From Roseivivax sediminis (GTDB lineage Bacteria > Pseudomonadota > Alphaproteobacteria > Rhodobacterales > Rhodobacteraceae), in the NCBI RefSeq assembly GCF_900112685.1, contig NZ_FOMS01000010.1, positions 124,001-188,000 on the forward strand: 64,000 nucleotides of DNA, in the 5' to 3' direction. Every line of letters starts with the position of its first letter. Position 1 is the first letter of the stretch. The position numbers and the translations under genes are program-made. The notes under the pieces are model-generated. The model worked only from the letters and a program-made list of their open reading frames with translations. It made no database searches and was not told the origin of the DNA. Below are positions 47,670 through 60,030 of the stretch, in pieces.

Positions 47670-50443
47670 CCCTGTTCGGCGCACTCGGCTTCACCACGCC
47701 TTGGCTGCTGCTGGGGCTGCTGGCGCTGCCGATCCTGTGGGTCGTGCTGCGCGCGGTGCCGCCTGCGCCGGTGCGCCGGCTGTTTCCCGGCGTGGTCCTT
47801 CTGCTCGGCCTCAAAGACGAGGAACAGGTGAGTGACCGCACGCCGTGGTGGCTGCTGCTCTTGCGGATGCTGGCGGTCGCGGCGGTGATCGTCGGGCTCG
47901 CGGGGCCGATCCTCAACCCCGACCGGGATGCTGCGCCAGTGGGCGACCGGCCGCTCCTGATCGTGATGGATGCAAGCTGGGCCAGCGCCGGCGACTGGCG
48001 CGCCCGGTCCGAGGCGCTGGACGGCCTGCTCTCGCGCGCCGCACGCGACGATAGGGCTGTGGCGCTGCTGCGCCTGACCGCGCCCGAAGCGCCGATGTTC
48101 CAGAGCGCGAATGCCCTGCGGCAGCGCCTGTCGGGCATCCAGCCCGAGCCGTGGGAAACTGACACGGCGCGCATGGAAAGCGCCGCCGCGCGCCTGCCCG
48201 ACGGCCCCTTCGACACCTACTGGTTCTCCGACGGGCTAGCCCGCGAAGGCCGCGAGGACATGCTTGCCGCGCTCGAAGCCGCGGGCAGCGTCACCGTCTA
48301 CGAAAGCCCGCAGAGCCTTTATGCCCTCGCCCCCGCCCGCTTCGTCGACGGAAATGTTGCGCTCACCCTGAAGCGGCTGCGCCCGTCCGGCGAGCGGGAG
48401 GTGGTGGTGAACGCCGAAGGGCGCGACCCGGCCGGCAACCCGGCGACGCTGGCCACCCTGCCGATGACCTTCGCCGACGGCGCGGTGATCGCCGAAGGCG
48501 AGCTGTCCCTGCCGGCCGAACTTCGAGCCCGCGTCGACCGGTTCGAGGTCGCCACCACGCAGAGCGCCGGCGCCACCACCCTGTCGGACGACAGCCTGCG
48601 CCGCCGCGAGGTCGCGCTGATCGCCGGGACCGAGAACCGCGAGGGTCTAGAACTGCTCTCCCCCCTGCACTACCTGCAAGGCGCGCTGGAGCCGACCGCC
48701 GACCTGATCGACGGCGCATTGAGCGATGTCTTGCCCGCCAACCCCGACGTGATCGCCCTGGCGGACGTCGCCACGCTTGGAGGTGAGGCAGAGGCCGTGC
48801 GGGACTGGGTCGAGAACGGCGGCATGCTACTGCGCTTTGCCGGGCCGCGCCTGGCCGGCTCGGACGTCAGCCGAGGCGAGGAGGATCCGCTGATGCCGGT
48901 GCGCCTGCGCGCCGGCGGGCGCAGCGTCGGCGGCGCGATGAGCTGGGGGGAGCCGAAGTCGCTCGCCCCGTTCGACGCCGAAAGCCCATTCTTCGGGCTC
49001 GATATTCCCGAGGACGTCACAGTGAACGCGCAGGTCATGGCCCAGCCCGACCCGACGCTCGCCTCGCGCGTGATCGCGCAATTGTCGGACGGAACGCCGC
49101 TGGTCACCCGCAAGCGCGTCGGCCAGGGGCAGATCGTGCTCTTCCACGTCACCGCCAACGCCGAATGGTCGACGCTGCCGCTGTCGGGCCTGTTCGTGAG
49201 CATGCTGGAGCGGCTCGCGGTGTCCTCCATGCCCGCCCAGCCCGAGATCGAGGAACTTGAAGGCACCACATGGCAGCCGCAGATGGTGCTCGACGCCTTC
49301 GGCGACCTGCGCGACGCCGGCACCCTGCCCGGCGTGTCCGGGGAGGCGCTGGTCTCCGACCCGCTCGGCCCCGATCTGCGACCCGGCCTTTATGCCGGCG
49401 AGGATCGCAACCTCGCCCGCAACGTCGTCACAGCGGACACCGAACTGCGCCCGGTGACATGGCCCGACAGCGTCCCGGTCGAGGGGCTCGCCGGCCCAGA
49501 GGAGACGCCGCTCGCCGGGTGGCTTCTGGCGCTCGCCATCGCCATGCTGTTCGCCGATATCCTCGCCTCGCTGGCGCTGACGGGGCGTCTGCGGGGCTCT
49601 CGTGGCGCCCCGGCGGCGGCCGCAATCCTCGCCGCCGTGCTGATCCTGCCCGGCGGCGCCGAGGCCCAGGAGAGCCAGCCCACCGGCGACGACTTCGCGA
49701 TCGAGGCGACGGCGGAGGTCACGCTCGCCCATGTCCTGACCGGCAACGAAAACGTCGACGAGGTCGCCGCTGCCGGCCTTCAGGGCCTGTCGGACACGCT
49801 GTTCTACCGCACGTCGGTCGAACCCGGAGAACCGCTCGGCGTCGATCTCGAAAACGACGAGCTGGCGTTCTTCCCGCTGCTCTACTGGCCGGTGACGCCC
49901 GACCAGCCGACCCCCTCGGGCGACGCCTACGCCAAGCTCAACGAATACCTGCGTTCGGGGGGCATGATCCTGTTCGACACGCGCGACGCCGACATCGCCG
50001 GGTTCGGCGCGGCCTCGCCCAACGGGCGCAAGCTGCAGGAACTGGCCGAACCGCTCGACATTCCGCCGCTGGAGCCGGTGCCGCAGGACCATGTCCTCAC
50101 GCGGACCTTCTATCTCCTGCAGGACTTCCCCGGTCGCTACGTGGGCCGCGACGTCTGGGTGGAGGCCGCGCCGCCCGATGCCGAACTGGTGGACGGGATG
50201 CCCTTCCGCAACCTCAACGACAACGTCACGCCCGTGGTCATCGGCGGCAACGACTGGGCCTCGGCCTGGGCGGTGTCCGACAACGGCCAGCCGATGCTGC
50301 CGCTGGGCCGCGGCTTTTCCGGTGAGCGGCAGCGCGAGATCGCCTACCGCTTCGGCGTGAACCTCGTGATGCACGTGCTGACCGGCAACTACAAATCCGA
50401 CCAGGTGCACGTCCCCGCCCTTCTCGACAGGCTTGGCCAATGA
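47666..50443 (+). CDS. BatA-like membrane protein with C-terminal DUF4159 domain
   Basis: A 925-residue protein. The N-terminal BatA/aerotolerance segment has helices at about residues 9-28 and 60-80 (TPWWLLLLRMLAVAAVIVGL), then a degenerate vWA domain (PLLIVMDASWASAGDW) where the DxSxS motif is imperfect. Membrane helices lie near residues 610-640 (AGWLLALAIAMLFADILASL). The C-terminal DUF4159 domain has FFPLLYWPVTPDQPTPSGDA and ends YRFGVNLVMHVLTGNYKSDQ. The DUF4159 part is probably periplasmic. It overlaps both neighbours by four bases. Confidence 0.93.
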   Translation: MTLFGALGFTTPWLLLGLLALPILWVVLRAVPPAPVRRLFPGVVLLLGLKDEEQVSDRTPWWLLLLRMLAVAAVIVGLAGPILNPDRDAAPVGDRPLLIVMDASWASAGDWRARSEALDGLLSRAARDDRAVALLRLTAPEAPMFQSANALRQRLSGIQPEPWETDTARMESAAARLPDGPFDTYWFSDGLAREGREDMLAALEAAGSVTVYESPQSLYALAPARFVDGNVALTLKRLRPSGEREVVVNAEGRDPAGNPATLATLPMTFADGAVIAEGELSLPAELRARVDRFEVATTQSAGATTLSDDSLRRREVALIAGTENREGLELLSPLHYLQGALEPTADLIDGALSDVLPANPDVIALADVATLGGEAEAVRDWVENGGMLLRFAGPRLAGSDVSRGEEDPLMPVRLRAGGRSVGGAMSWGEPKSLAPFDAESPFFGLDIPEDVTVNAQVMAQPDPTLASRVIAQLSDGTPLVTRKRVGQGQIVLFHVTANAEWSTLPLSGLFVSMLERLAVSSMPAQPEIEELEGTTWQPQMVLDAFGDLRDAGTLPGVSGEALVSDPLGPDLRPGLYAGEDRNLARNVVTADTELRPVTWPDSVPVEGLAGPEETPLAGWLLALAIAMLFADILASLALTGRLRGSRGAPAAAAILAAVLILPGGAEAQESQPTGDDFAIEATAEVTLAHVLTGNENVDEVAAAGLQGLSDTLFYRTSVEPGEPLGVDLENDELAFFPLLYWPVTPDQPTPSGDAYAKLNEYLRSGGMILFDTRDADIAGFGAASPNGRKLQELAEPLDIPPLEPVPQDHVLTRTFYLLQDFPGRYVGRDVWVEAAPPDAELVDGMPFRNLNDNVTPVVIGGNDWASAWAVSDNGQPMLPLGRGFSGERQREIAYRFGVNLVMHVLTGNYKSDQVHVPALLDRLGQ

Positions 50444-52482
50444 CCGGAACGCTCGTCTACGACCCGCTGCTGCCCTGGATCGCGATCGGCGCGCTCGGGG
50501 GACTCGCCGCGCTCGGCGTGGTGCTCGCGCTCTGGCGCGGTCTGTCGGGCTGGGCGCTGCGCGCGCTGGCCGGGCTGGTGCTGGTCGCGGCGCTGGCGCA
50601 ACCCTCCTGGCAGGTGGAGGATCGCGCGCCGCTCAACGACATCGTGCTGATGGTTGTGGACAAGAGCGCCTCCCAGACGCTCGCGGAGCGCGCCGGCGTG
50701 ACCGAGGAGGCCGCGACCACGCTGGAGGCGGAGCTTGCCGGCCGCCCCAACACCGAGGTCCGCCGCGTCGAGGTGGGCGACGGCGAGGACGACGCCGGCA
50801 CGCTGTTGATGACTGCCGTGTCCGAGGCGCTGGCCGAGGAACCGCCGGCGCAGGTCGCCGGAATCCTGCTCCTGTCCGACGGGCGGCTGCACGACCTCGA
50901 CCGCGCGCCCGATCTGCCGGCGCCGATGCACCTTCTGATGACCGGACAGGAGGACGACTGGGACCGCCGCCTGATCGTGGAGAACGCGCCCGCCTTCGCC
51001 ATCCTCGACGAGCCGGTCACCCTGACCGTCCGGGTGGAGGACGAGGGCGCCGCGCCGGAGGCCGCGCAGACGACCATCGACATCTCCGTCGACGGGGCGG
51101 AGCCGCAGACCTTCGACATCCCCATCGGCCAGAGCTTCGAATTGCCGATCACCCTGCCGCATGGCGGGCTGAACGTGATCCAGTTCACCGTGCCCGAGGC
51201 CAAGGGAGAGATCACCGACCGCAACAACACCGCGCTGGTGCAGATCAACGGCGTGCGCGACCGTCTGCGCGTTCTGCTGGTCTCGGGCGAGCCGCATGCC
51301 GGCGGCCGCACCTGGCGCAACCTGCTGAAATCCGACAGCTCCGTCGATCTTGTCCACTTCACCATCCTGCGCCCCCCGGAAAAGCAGGACGGCGTGCCGG
51401 TGAGCGAGCTGTCCCTCATCGCCTTCCCCACGCGGGAGCTGTTCCTCGAGAAGATCGACGATTTCGACCTGATCATCTTCGACCGCTACAAGCGGCGGGG
51501 CATCCTGCCGTCGATCTACCTCGACAACGTGCGGCAATACGTGGAGGAGGGCGGCGCGGTGCTGATCTCGGCCGGCCCCGACTTCGCCTCCGCCGACAGT
51601 CTGGCTCGCTCGCCCCTGGGCGAGGTGCTGCCGGCCGAACCGACTGCCCGCGTGATCAAGGAAGGCTTCCGGCCCGAGATCACCGAGTTGGGCGAGCGGC
51701 ACCCCGTGACCGCCGGCCTGTCAAACGCCGAGGGCTGGGGCCGCTGGCTGCGCCAGATCGACGTGGAGCCCACCGACGCCGCCGAGGTGGTGATGTCGGG
51801 AGTGGAGGGCCGCCCCCTCCTCGTTCTGGACCGGATCGGAGAGGGGCGCGTGTCGCTCGTCGCCTCGGACCAGGCGTGGCTCTGGTCGCGCGGCTACGAG
51901 GGGGGCGGCCCGCAGCTCGAGCTTCTGCGCCGACTCGCCCACTGGATGATGAAGGAACCGGAGCTGGAGGAGGAGACGCTCCTCGCCCAGCCGACGGGCC
52001 AGACCATGCGGATCATCCGCCGCACGCTCGGCGACGAGGTCGGGCCGGTGACGATCACGCGCCCCGACGGCGAGACCGAGGAGATCACGCTCGAAGAGGT
52101 CGCGCCGGGCCGGTTCGAAGCGCTTTACGAAGGCCCGCAGATCGGCCTCTATCGCCTCGAGGAAGGCGAGCAGGAGGCGGTGGTCGGCCTCGGCCCCGCC
52201 GCCCCGCGCGAGTTCGAGCAGACCATCGCCACGGGCGACCTGCTTGAGCCGGTACTGGACCCGGTCGAAGGCGGCGTCGTGCGATTGGAAGAGGGCGTGC
52301 CGGACATCCGCGAGGTCAGTGCCGGGCGCCCGGCGGCGGGCCGCGGCTGGGTCGGCATCACCCCGCGCGACGCGTTCGAGACGCGCGATATTACCCAGGT
52401 GCCGGCCCTGCCCGCATGGGCGGTGCTGCTTCTGGCCGCGGGCCTCATCGTTGGCGCCTGGCTGCGGGAAGGGCGCCGCTAG
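50440..52482 (+). CDS. Membrane vWA/glutamine-amidotransferase-like protein of the MoxR operon
   Basis: A 680-residue protein with two N-terminal helices (residues 12-32 and 38-56), a vWA-like strand with the MIDAS motif DKSAS at residues 74-78, and an immunoglobulin-like middle. A class I glutamine amidotransferase-like fold follows (FDLIIFDRYKRRGILPS, YVEEGGAVLISAGPDF) without a visible catalytic triad. A C-terminal helix LPAWAVLLLAAGLIVGAWL ends it. It is the last of four overlapping genes. The role is likely assembly or maturation of an envelope component; not known. Confidence 0.9.
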   Translation: MTGTLVYDPLLPWIAIGALGGLAALGVVLALWRGLSGWALRALAGLVLVAALAQPSWQVEDRAPLNDIVLMVVDKSASQTLAERAGVTEEAATTLEAELAGRPNTEVRRVEVGDGEDDAGTLLMTAVSEALAEEPPAQVAGILLLSDGRLHDLDRAPDLPAPMHLLMTGQEDDWDRRLIVENAPAFAILDEPVTLTVRVEDEGAAPEAAQTTIDISVDGAEPQTFDIPIGQSFELPITLPHGGLNVIQFTVPEAKGEITDRNNTALVQINGVRDRLRVLLVSGEPHAGGRTWRNLLKSDSSVDLVHFTILRPPEKQDGVPVSELSLIAFPTRELFLEKIDDFDLIIFDRYKRRGILPSIYLDNVRQYVEEGGAVLISAGPDFASADSLARSPLGEVLPAEPTARVIKEGFRPEITELGERHPVTAGLSNAEGWGRWLRQIDVEPTDAAEVVMSGVEGRPLLVLDRIGEGRVSLVASDQAWLWSRGYEGGGPQLELLRRLAHWMMKEPELEEETLLAQPTGQTMRIIRRTLGDEVGPVTITRPDGETEEITLEEVAPGRFEALYEGPQIGLYRLEEGEQEAVVGLGPAAPREFEQTIATGDLLEPVLDPVEGGVVRLEEGVPDIREVSAGRPAAGRGWVGITPRDAFETRDITQVPALPAWAVLLLAAGLIVGAWLREGRR

Positions 52483-52486
52483 AAAC

Positions 52487-52520
52487 GAAAAAACCCCGGC
52501 GCACGGGGGCGCGGCCGGGG
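52487..52520 (-). terminator. Terminator of the lysR gene
   Basis: Read on the minus strand, a 7-bp GC stem (52520-52514 with 52500-52494, with a further GC-rich loop) is followed by a six-T run (52493-52488). It lies 30 bases past the lysR stop and also sits just after the MoxR operon end. Confidence 0.8.
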
Positions 52521-52550
52521 CGAGGTGAGCCTTTGGCAAGGCCGGGGGAA

Positions 52551-53456
52551 CTACCAGCCGGCGGGGCCTTTCTCGCCGAATTCGTGCACGAGAAAGTCGA
52601 TAAAGGCACGCACCTTGGGCTGCGTGAAGCGCCCCGGCGGATAGACCGCGTAGATGCCCTGCGTCTCCACCGGCAGATCGGGGATGGCGTCCTCCACCAG
52701 CCCCTTCTCCATCGCGTCGGCGTACAGGAACGACGGCAGGTAGGCGATTCCCAGCCCCGCGATGCAGGCGTTCAGCAGCGACTGCCCGTCATTGACCGAC
52801 AGCCAGCCGGCGGTGCGGATCTGTCGCTTTTCGCCCGACGGCGCGGTCACCTTCCAGACATTGCCCGACGCCTGGTTGGAATAATGCAGCAGCTTGTGTT
52901 CGTTCAGATCGTCGATCCGGCTCGGACGGCCGAACTTCTGGAAATAGCTCGGGGACGCGATCATGCGCTTCGTCGTCTCGGTCAGCTTGCGCGCCCGCAG
53001 CGTCGAATCCTCAAGCTCGCCGATCCGCACGGCCATGTCGAAGCCTTCGGAGATCAGTTCCACGTAGCGGTTGTTCAACACCATGTTGACGGTGATGTCC
53101 GGGAACTCCGCCAGGAAATCGCCCAGCACGGGCGAGAGATGATTGACCCCGAAATCCGTCGCGACGGAGATCCGCAGAAGCCCCGACGGCGCCGACTGCA
53201 TGGAGGTGACCAGCGCGTCGGCCTCCCCCGCGTCGTTCAGCACGCGCCGCGCGCGGTCGTAATAGGCCAGCCCGATCTCGGTCGGCGACACCCGCCGCGT
53301 GGTGCGGTTGAGAAGGCGCGCTCCCAGCCGCGCCTCGAGCGATGAGACATGCTTGGAGACGGCGGACTTGGAGATCCCCATCTTCTTGGCCGCATCGGTG
53401 AACCCGCCCTGGTCCACAACGGTGGCGAAGGCCTCCATCTCGGTGAGGCGGTCCAT
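52551..53456 (-). CDS. LysR-family transcriptional regulator
   Basis: A 301-residue LTTR of the CrgA-like group. The N-terminal helix-turn-helix is DRLTEMEAFATVVDQGGFTD through AAKKMGISKSAVSKHVSSLE. The effector domain begins at GLLRISVATDFG. The ATG at 53456 is preceded by AAGGAG six bases upstream; the longer frame has no support. It is divergent from the fadH-like gene and is the natural candidate to control it. The effector is unknown. Confidence 0.94.
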   Translation of the reverse strand: MDRLTEMEAFATVVDQGGFTDAAKKMGISKSAVSKHVSSLEARLGARLLNRTTRRVSPTEIGLAYYDRARRVLNDAGEADALVTSMQSAPSGLLRISVATDFGVNHLSPVLGDFLAEFPDITVNMVLNNRYVELISEGFDMAVRIGELEDSTLRARKLTETTKRMIASPSYFQKFGRPSRIDDLNEHKLLHYSNQASGNVWKVTAPSGEKRQIRTAGWLSVNDGQSLLNACIAGLGIAYLPSFLYADAMEKGLVEDAIPDLPVETQGIYAVYPPGRFTQPKVRAFIDFLVHEFGEKGPAGW

Positions 53457-53616
53457 GCGCATCTCCTTCACTCGTTCGATTGTTCCAAGCTCGGGTATCG
53501 CGTCGAAACAAGGCAGAAAGACGGCTCGCCGCCGACAATAGGGGGGTGATAGGTGGCAATGTTTGAGGCGTCGAAACAACCCATATGCGCAATCGAATGT
53601 GGGAAGGCACACGTGA

Positions 53617-55749
<2,133 letters not shown>

Positions 55750-55842
55750 TCGCGGGAACGGGGCGGTTCGCCACGCGTTGTACAGTCAAGCAGGGCCGAA
55801 AAGGCTAGCTCTCTGGAAACAAACGCGAAAAGGAGGCATTTC

Positions 55843-56403
55843 ATGCCCCGTATCAGCGACTCCAAAATACTCATCGTGGCCACCCACGGATTCGAGCAAT
55901 CCGAACTCGAAGTTCCGCGCGACCAGCTCCGCGACCGCGGCGCGTCTGTCCATGTCGTTTCGCTCGACGGCGAGACGATCAAGGGCTGGGACGGCGACGA
56001 CTGGGGCCATACCGTGCCCGTCGACGGCGGTATCTCGGACGTCAATCCGGGCGATTACGACGCGCTCGTTCTGCCGGGCGGCCAGATCAACCCCGACATC
56101 CTGCGCGTGAACGACAAGGTGATGACGGCGGTCAACGCCTTCTTCGATCAGGGCAAGACCATCGCCGCGATCTGCCACGCGCCGTGGATCCTCGTCGAGG
56201 CCGGCATTCTCAAGGGCCGTCAGGCGACGTCCTACAAGTCCATCGCGACGGACGTGAAGAACGCGGGCGCGCACTGGGTCGACCAGACGGTGGTGGCCGA
56301 CAACGGAATCGTCACCAGCCGGAACCCTGGCGACCTTGATGCGTTTGTAAGCAAGATCGTCGAGGAGATTGAGGAAGGCAAGCACGAGCGCAAGGCCGCC
56401 TGA
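55843..56403 (+). CDS. DJ-1/PfpI-family protein (protease/deglycase type)
   Basis: A 186-residue protein of the PfpI/YhbO group. The nucleophile elbow is IAAICHAPWILVEAG with the catalytic cysteine, and the glutamate partner is in HGFEQSELEVP. The conserved LVLPGGQINPD and TSYKSIATDVKNAGA are present. These proteins are described as intracellular proteases or as glyoxal-adduct deglycases; the latter is disputed. AAAGGAGG precedes the ATG. Confidence 0.93.
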   Translation: MPRISDSKILIVATHGFEQSELEVPRDQLRDRGASVHVVSLDGETIKGWDGDDWGHTVPVDGGISDVNPGDYDALVLPGGQINPDILRVNDKVMTAVNAFFDQGKTIAAICHAPWILVEAGILKGRQATSYKSIATDVKNAGAHWVDQTVVADNGIVTSRNPGDLDAFVSKIVEEIEEGKHERKAA

Positions 56404-56434
56404 GTCTCCGAGACATCCCTCATGTGTTCCCTTC

Positions 56435-56472
56435 GGCCCGGATGCGTTTCCCCCGCATCCGGGCCATTTCTT
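56435..56472 (+). terminator. Terminator of the PfpI gene
   Basis: A perfect 12-bp stem (56435-56446 with 56454-56465, seven-base loop) followed by ATTTCTTT, about 30 bases past the stop. Confidence 0.85.
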
Positions 56473-56502
56473 TGTCGGGGCGCGCGGGCACGGCCAATAG
56501 CT

Positions 56503-56540
56503 GAAACGAAAAAGAGCCCCGGCCGGTGGCCGAGGCTCTT
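56503..56540 (-). terminator. Terminator of dnaK-dnaJ
   Basis: On the minus strand a 13-bp stem with one mismatch (56540-56528 with 56524-56512) is followed by CTTTTTCGTTT. It lies about 70 bases past the dnaJ stop and faces the PfpI terminator. Confidence 0.82.
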
Positions 56541-56608
56541 TCCTTGTGGCTCGGGGCTCCGCCCGTTCGCGCCTGAAACGCTCCCCCGGAGCGTTTCCGA
56601 GACGGCGC

Positions 56609-57766
56609 TCACCCTTTCATCGCATCCCAGAAGCTCTTCACGCTCTTGAAGAAGCTCTTGGACTCCGGGTTGTTGTCCTCGGACAGCGAGTCGAACTCCT
56701 TCAGAAGCTCCTTCTGGCGCGAGGTCAGGTTGACCGGCGTCTCGACCGCGAGTTCGATGAACATGTCGCCGTGCCCGCCGCCGCGCAGCGCCGGCATACC
56801 CTTGCTGCGCAGGCGCATCTGGCGGCCCGATTGCGACCCGGCCGGGATCGACACGCGGCTGCGGCCGCCCGCGATGGTCGGCACCTCGATGTCGCCGCCA
56901 AGCGCCGCCGTGGCCATCGACACCGGCACGCGGCATTGCAGGTTCACGCCCTCGCGATCGAAGATGTCGTGCCGCTCGACCTCCACGAAGATGTAGAGAT
57001 CGCCCGGCGGGCCGCCGCGCATCCCCGCCTCGCCTTCACCGGCGAGCCGGATGCGGGTGCCGGTTTCCACGCCCGGGGGCACGTTGATCGACAGCGCACG
57101 CTCTTTCTGCACGCGGCCATTTCCGCCGCAGGTGGTGCAGGGGTTCTTGATGATCTGGCCGAGGCCGGAACAGGTCGGACAGGTCCGTTCGACCGTGAAG
57201 AACCCTTGCGTCGCGCGCACCTTGCCCATGCCCGAACAGGTCGGGCAGGTCGTCGGCTCCGCCCCGCCTTCGGCGCCGGAGCCCGAGCAGGCGCCGCACT
57301 GGACCGAGGTCGGCACTGTGATCGTCTTGGACAGGCCGTTATAAGCCTCCTCCAGCGTCACGCGCAGATTGTAGCGCAGGTCCGACCCGCGCGCCGCGCG
57401 GCTGCGGCCGCCGCGGCCACCGCCCATGAAGTCGCCGAAGAGGTCGTCGAAGACGTCCGAGAAGGCCGATGCGAAATCGCCCTGTCCGGCTCCGCCGCCC
57501 ATACCGCCGGGCCGGCCGCCACCGCCGCCGCCCATGCCGCCTTCAAACGCGGAATGGCCGAAGCGGTCATAGGCCGCCTTTCTGTCGCCGTCCTTGAGGA
57601 CGTCATAAGCCTCGTTGACTTCCTTGAACTGCGTCTCGGCATCGGGATTGTCGGCGTTGCGGTCGGGGTGCAGCTCCTTCGCCTTCTTGCGATAGGCCTT
57701 CTTGATCTCGTCCGCGGAGGCGCCCTTGTTCAGGCCGAGAACGTCGTAGTAATCACGCTTGGACAT
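56609..57766 (-). CDS. dnaJ: Chaperone DnaJ
   Basis: DnaJ delivers unfolded proteins to DnaK and stimulates its ATPase. The 385-residue protein has the J domain with HPD at residues 33-35 and a Gly/Phe-rich linker ([19 protein letters not shown]). Four zinc-finger repeats [24 protein letters not shown] and CTTCGGNG follow, then the C-terminal substrate domain. It is downstream of dnaK across a 96-base spacer that holds a hairpin. Confidence 0.98.
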   Translation of the reverse strand: MSKRDYYDVLGLNKGASADEIKKAYRKKAKELHPDRNADNPDAETQFKEVNEAYDVLKDGDRKAAYDRFGHSAFEGGMGGGGGGRPGGMGGGAGQGDFASAFSDVFDDLFGDFMGGGRGGRSRAARGSDLRYNLRVTLEEAYNGLSKTITVPTSVQCGACSGSGAEGGAEPTTCPTCSGMGKVRATQGFFTVERTCPTCSGLGQIIKNPCTTCGGNGRVQKERALSINVPPGVETGTRIRLAGEGEAGMRGGPPGDLYIFVEVERHDIFDREGVNLQCRVPVSMATAALGGDIEVPTIAGGRSRVSIPAGSQSGRQMRLRSKGMPALRGGGHGDMFIELAVETPVNLTSRQKELLKEFDSLSEDNNPESKSFFKSVKSFWDAMKG

Positions 57767-57809
57767 TCATGCCCTCCTTCTGGGGCAAGCGGGCCCGCGG
57801 AACGTGCGC

Positions 57810-57838
57810 GGGGCCGGCCCGGTGTCCGGACCGGCCCC
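57810..57838 (-). terminator. Hairpin between dnaK and dnaJ
   Basis: A 13-bp GC stem with one G-T wobble (57838-57826 with 57822-57810) and a three-base loop lies in the spacer 25 bases past the dnaK stop. With no T run following, it probably lowers read-through or protects the dnaK mRNA rather than stopping transcription fully, which would give more DnaK than DnaJ. Confidence 0.6.
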
Positions 57839-57862
57839 AAAGGGATCCGCGGGCGGTAACCC

Positions 57863-59788
57863 TCAGGCCCGCTTGCTGTCGTCGAGGTCCTCGAAATCGG
57901 CATCGACGATATCGTCGTCGCCGGAGGCGTTGCCGCCGCCTTCGCCGCCGTCCGAGCCGTCACCGCCGTCCGAACCTTCGGACTGCTGCGCCTTGTAGAT
58001 CGCCTCGCCCAGTTTCATCGACGCTTCGGTGACGTTCTGGATACCGGAGCGGATCTTCTCCGCGTCTTCCTTCTCCAGTTCGTCCTTGAGCGCAGCGATG
58101 GCCAGCTCGATCGCCTCGACAGTCGAGGGGTCGACCTTGTCGCCATGCTCTTCGACCGACTTCTCGGTCGAATGGATGAGGCTTTCGGCCTGGTTGCGGG
58201 CGTCGACGAGATCGCGGCGCTTCTTGTCTGCCTCGGCGTTCTCCTCGGCATCCTTGACCATCTGCTCGATGTCGGATTCCGACAGACCGCCGGAGGCCTG
58301 GATGGTGATCTTCTGTTCCTTGTTGGTGCCCTTGTCCTTGGCCCCAACGTGGACGATGCCGTTCGCGTCGATGTCGAACGTCACCTCGATCTGCGGCATG
58401 CCGCGCGGGGCCGGCGGAATGTCCTCGAGGTTGAACTGGCCGAGCATCTTGTTGTCGGACGCCATCTCGCGCTCACCCTGGAAGACCCGGATGGTCACGG
58501 CGTTCTGGTTGTCCTCGGCGGTCGAGAAGATCTGCGACTTCTTGGTCGGGATCGTCGTGTTGCGGTCGATCAGGCGGGTGAACACGCCGCCCAGCGTCTC
58601 GATGCCCAGCGACAGCGGGGTCACGTCGAGAAGGACAACGTCCTTCACGTCACCCTGCAGCACGCCGGCCTGGATCGCCGCGCCCATGGCCACGACCTCG
58701 TCGGGGTTCACGCCCTTGTGCGGCTCTTTCCCGAAGAACTTGGTGACCTCTTCGATCACCTTCGGCATCCGGGTCTGACCGCCCACGAGCACGACCTCGT
58801 CGATATCGTCCGTCGACAGACCCGCATCCTTCAGCGCCGCCTGGCACGGCTTGATGGAGCCCTTGATAAGGTCGCCCACGAGGCTTTCCAGCTTCGCGCG
58901 GGTCAGCTTCATCACCATGTGCAGCGGTTGACCGTTGGAGCCCATCGAGATGAACGGCTGGTTGATCTCGGTCTGGGAGGCGGAGGACAGCTCGATCTTC
59001 GCCTTCTCGGCCGCTTCCTTGAGACGCTGCAGGGCCATCTTGTCCTGCGTCAGGTCGACCTGGTTCTCTTTCTTGAACTCGTCGGCGAGGTAATTGACGA
59101 TCCGCATGTCGAAGTCTTCGCCGCCGAGGAACGTGTCCCCGTTCGTCGACTTCACCTCGAACAGGCCGTCGTCGATCTCGAGGATGGTCACGTCGAACGT
59201 GCCGCCGCCGAGGTCGTAGACTGCGATGGTCTTGGATTCTTTCTTGTCGAGCCCGTAGGCCAGTGCCGCCGCGGTCGGCTCGTTGATGATGCGCAGGACT
59301 TCGAGGCCCGCGATCTTGCCCGCGTCCTTGGTGGCCTGGCGCTGCTGGTCGTTGAAATAGGCCGGGACGGTGATGACCGCCTGCGTGACCTCTTCGCCGA
59401 GGTAGCTCTCGGCGGTTTCCTTCATCTTCTGCAGGATGAAGGCGGAAATCTGCGACGGGCTGTACTTCTCGCCCTTGGCTTCGACCCACGCATCGCCGTT
59501 GCCGCCGTCGACGATCTCGTACGGCATGTTCTTCTTGTCCTTGGCCAGATCCGGATCGTCCTGACGACGACCGACCAGGCGCTTGACGCCGAAGATGGTG
59601 TTGGTGGGGTTGGTGACCGCCTGACGCTTGGCCGGCTGGCCGACGAGCCGTTCGTCGTCGGTGAAGGCGACGATCGACGGCGTGGTGCGTGCGCCTTCGG
59701 CGTTCTCGATCACCTTGGACTGGCTGCCGTCCATGATTGCGACGCAGCTGTTCGTGGTGCCGAGGTCAATCCCGATGACTTTGCCCAT
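57863..59788 (-). CDS. dnaK: Chaperone DnaK (Hsp70)
   Basis: Hsp70 chaperone of 641 residues. It has the ATPase domain motifs [33 protein letters not shown] and [12 protein letters not shown], then the linker [20 protein letters not shown]. The substrate domain and an acidic C-terminal tail ([18 protein letters not shown]) follow. Length is normal. It is first in the minus-strand dnaK-dnaJ operon, with a promoter at 59909-59937. Confidence 0.99.
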   Translation of the reverse strand: MGKVIGIDLGTTNSCVAIMDGSQSKVIENAEGARTTPSIVAFTDDERLVGQPAKRQAVTNPTNTIFGVKRLVGRRQDDPDLAKDKKNMPYEIVDGGNGDAWVEAKGEKYSPSQISAFILQKMKETAESYLGEEVTQAVITVPAYFNDQQRQATKDAGKIAGLEVLRIINEPTAAALAYGLDKKESKTIAVYDLGGGTFDVTILEIDDGLFEVKSTNGDTFLGGEDFDMRIVNYLADEFKKENQVDLTQDKMALQRLKEAAEKAKIELSSASQTEINQPFISMGSNGQPLHMVMKLTRAKLESLVGDLIKGSIKPCQAALKDAGLSTDDIDEVVLVGGQTRMPKVIEEVTKFFGKEPHKGVNPDEVVAMGAAIQAGVLQGDVKDVVLLDVTPLSLGIETLGGVFTRLIDRNTTIPTKKSQIFSTAEDNQNAVTIRVFQGEREMASDNKMLGQFNLEDIPPAPRGMPQIEVTFDIDANGIVHVGAKDKGTNKEQKITIQASGGLSESDIEQMVKDAEENAEADKKRRDLVDARNQAESLIHSTEKSVEEHGDKVDPSTVEAIELAIAALKDELEKEDAEKIRSGIQNVTEASMKLGEAIYKAQQSEGSDGGDGSDGGEGGGNASGDDDIVDADFEDLDDSKRA

Positions 59789-59908
59789 ATCGTTTCGATC
59801 CCTTTTTTGACTTCAAGGCGATTCTCCGAGGCTTCGGACCCGTTCCGGCATCCCGCCCCGACTCTGAGGCGGCTGCGGGGCCGATGGCCCGCCTCCGCGT
59901 TCGGACGG

Positions 59909-59937
59909 TATATAAGGAGCGGGTTTTTGGCCTGCAA
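59909..59937 (-). promoter_or_regulatory. Promoter of dnaK
   Basis: On the minus strand, TTGCAG (59937-59932) and TATATA (59914-59909) are separated by exactly 17 bases, the ideal sigma-70 spacing. The leading CTTGCAG also resembles the CTTGAA part of alphaproteobacterial RpoH promoters, so heat-shock sigma may use it. The leader to the ATG would be about 115 bases. Confidence 0.65.
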
Positions 59938-60030
59938 GCACGCCACCGGCGCAGGTTCCGTCTTTTGTCGGGCAATTTTCGCGTGGCGTTCCGTTTGCGT
60001 CCCGCGACGGGGCGGGCGAAATTGCTCGCC

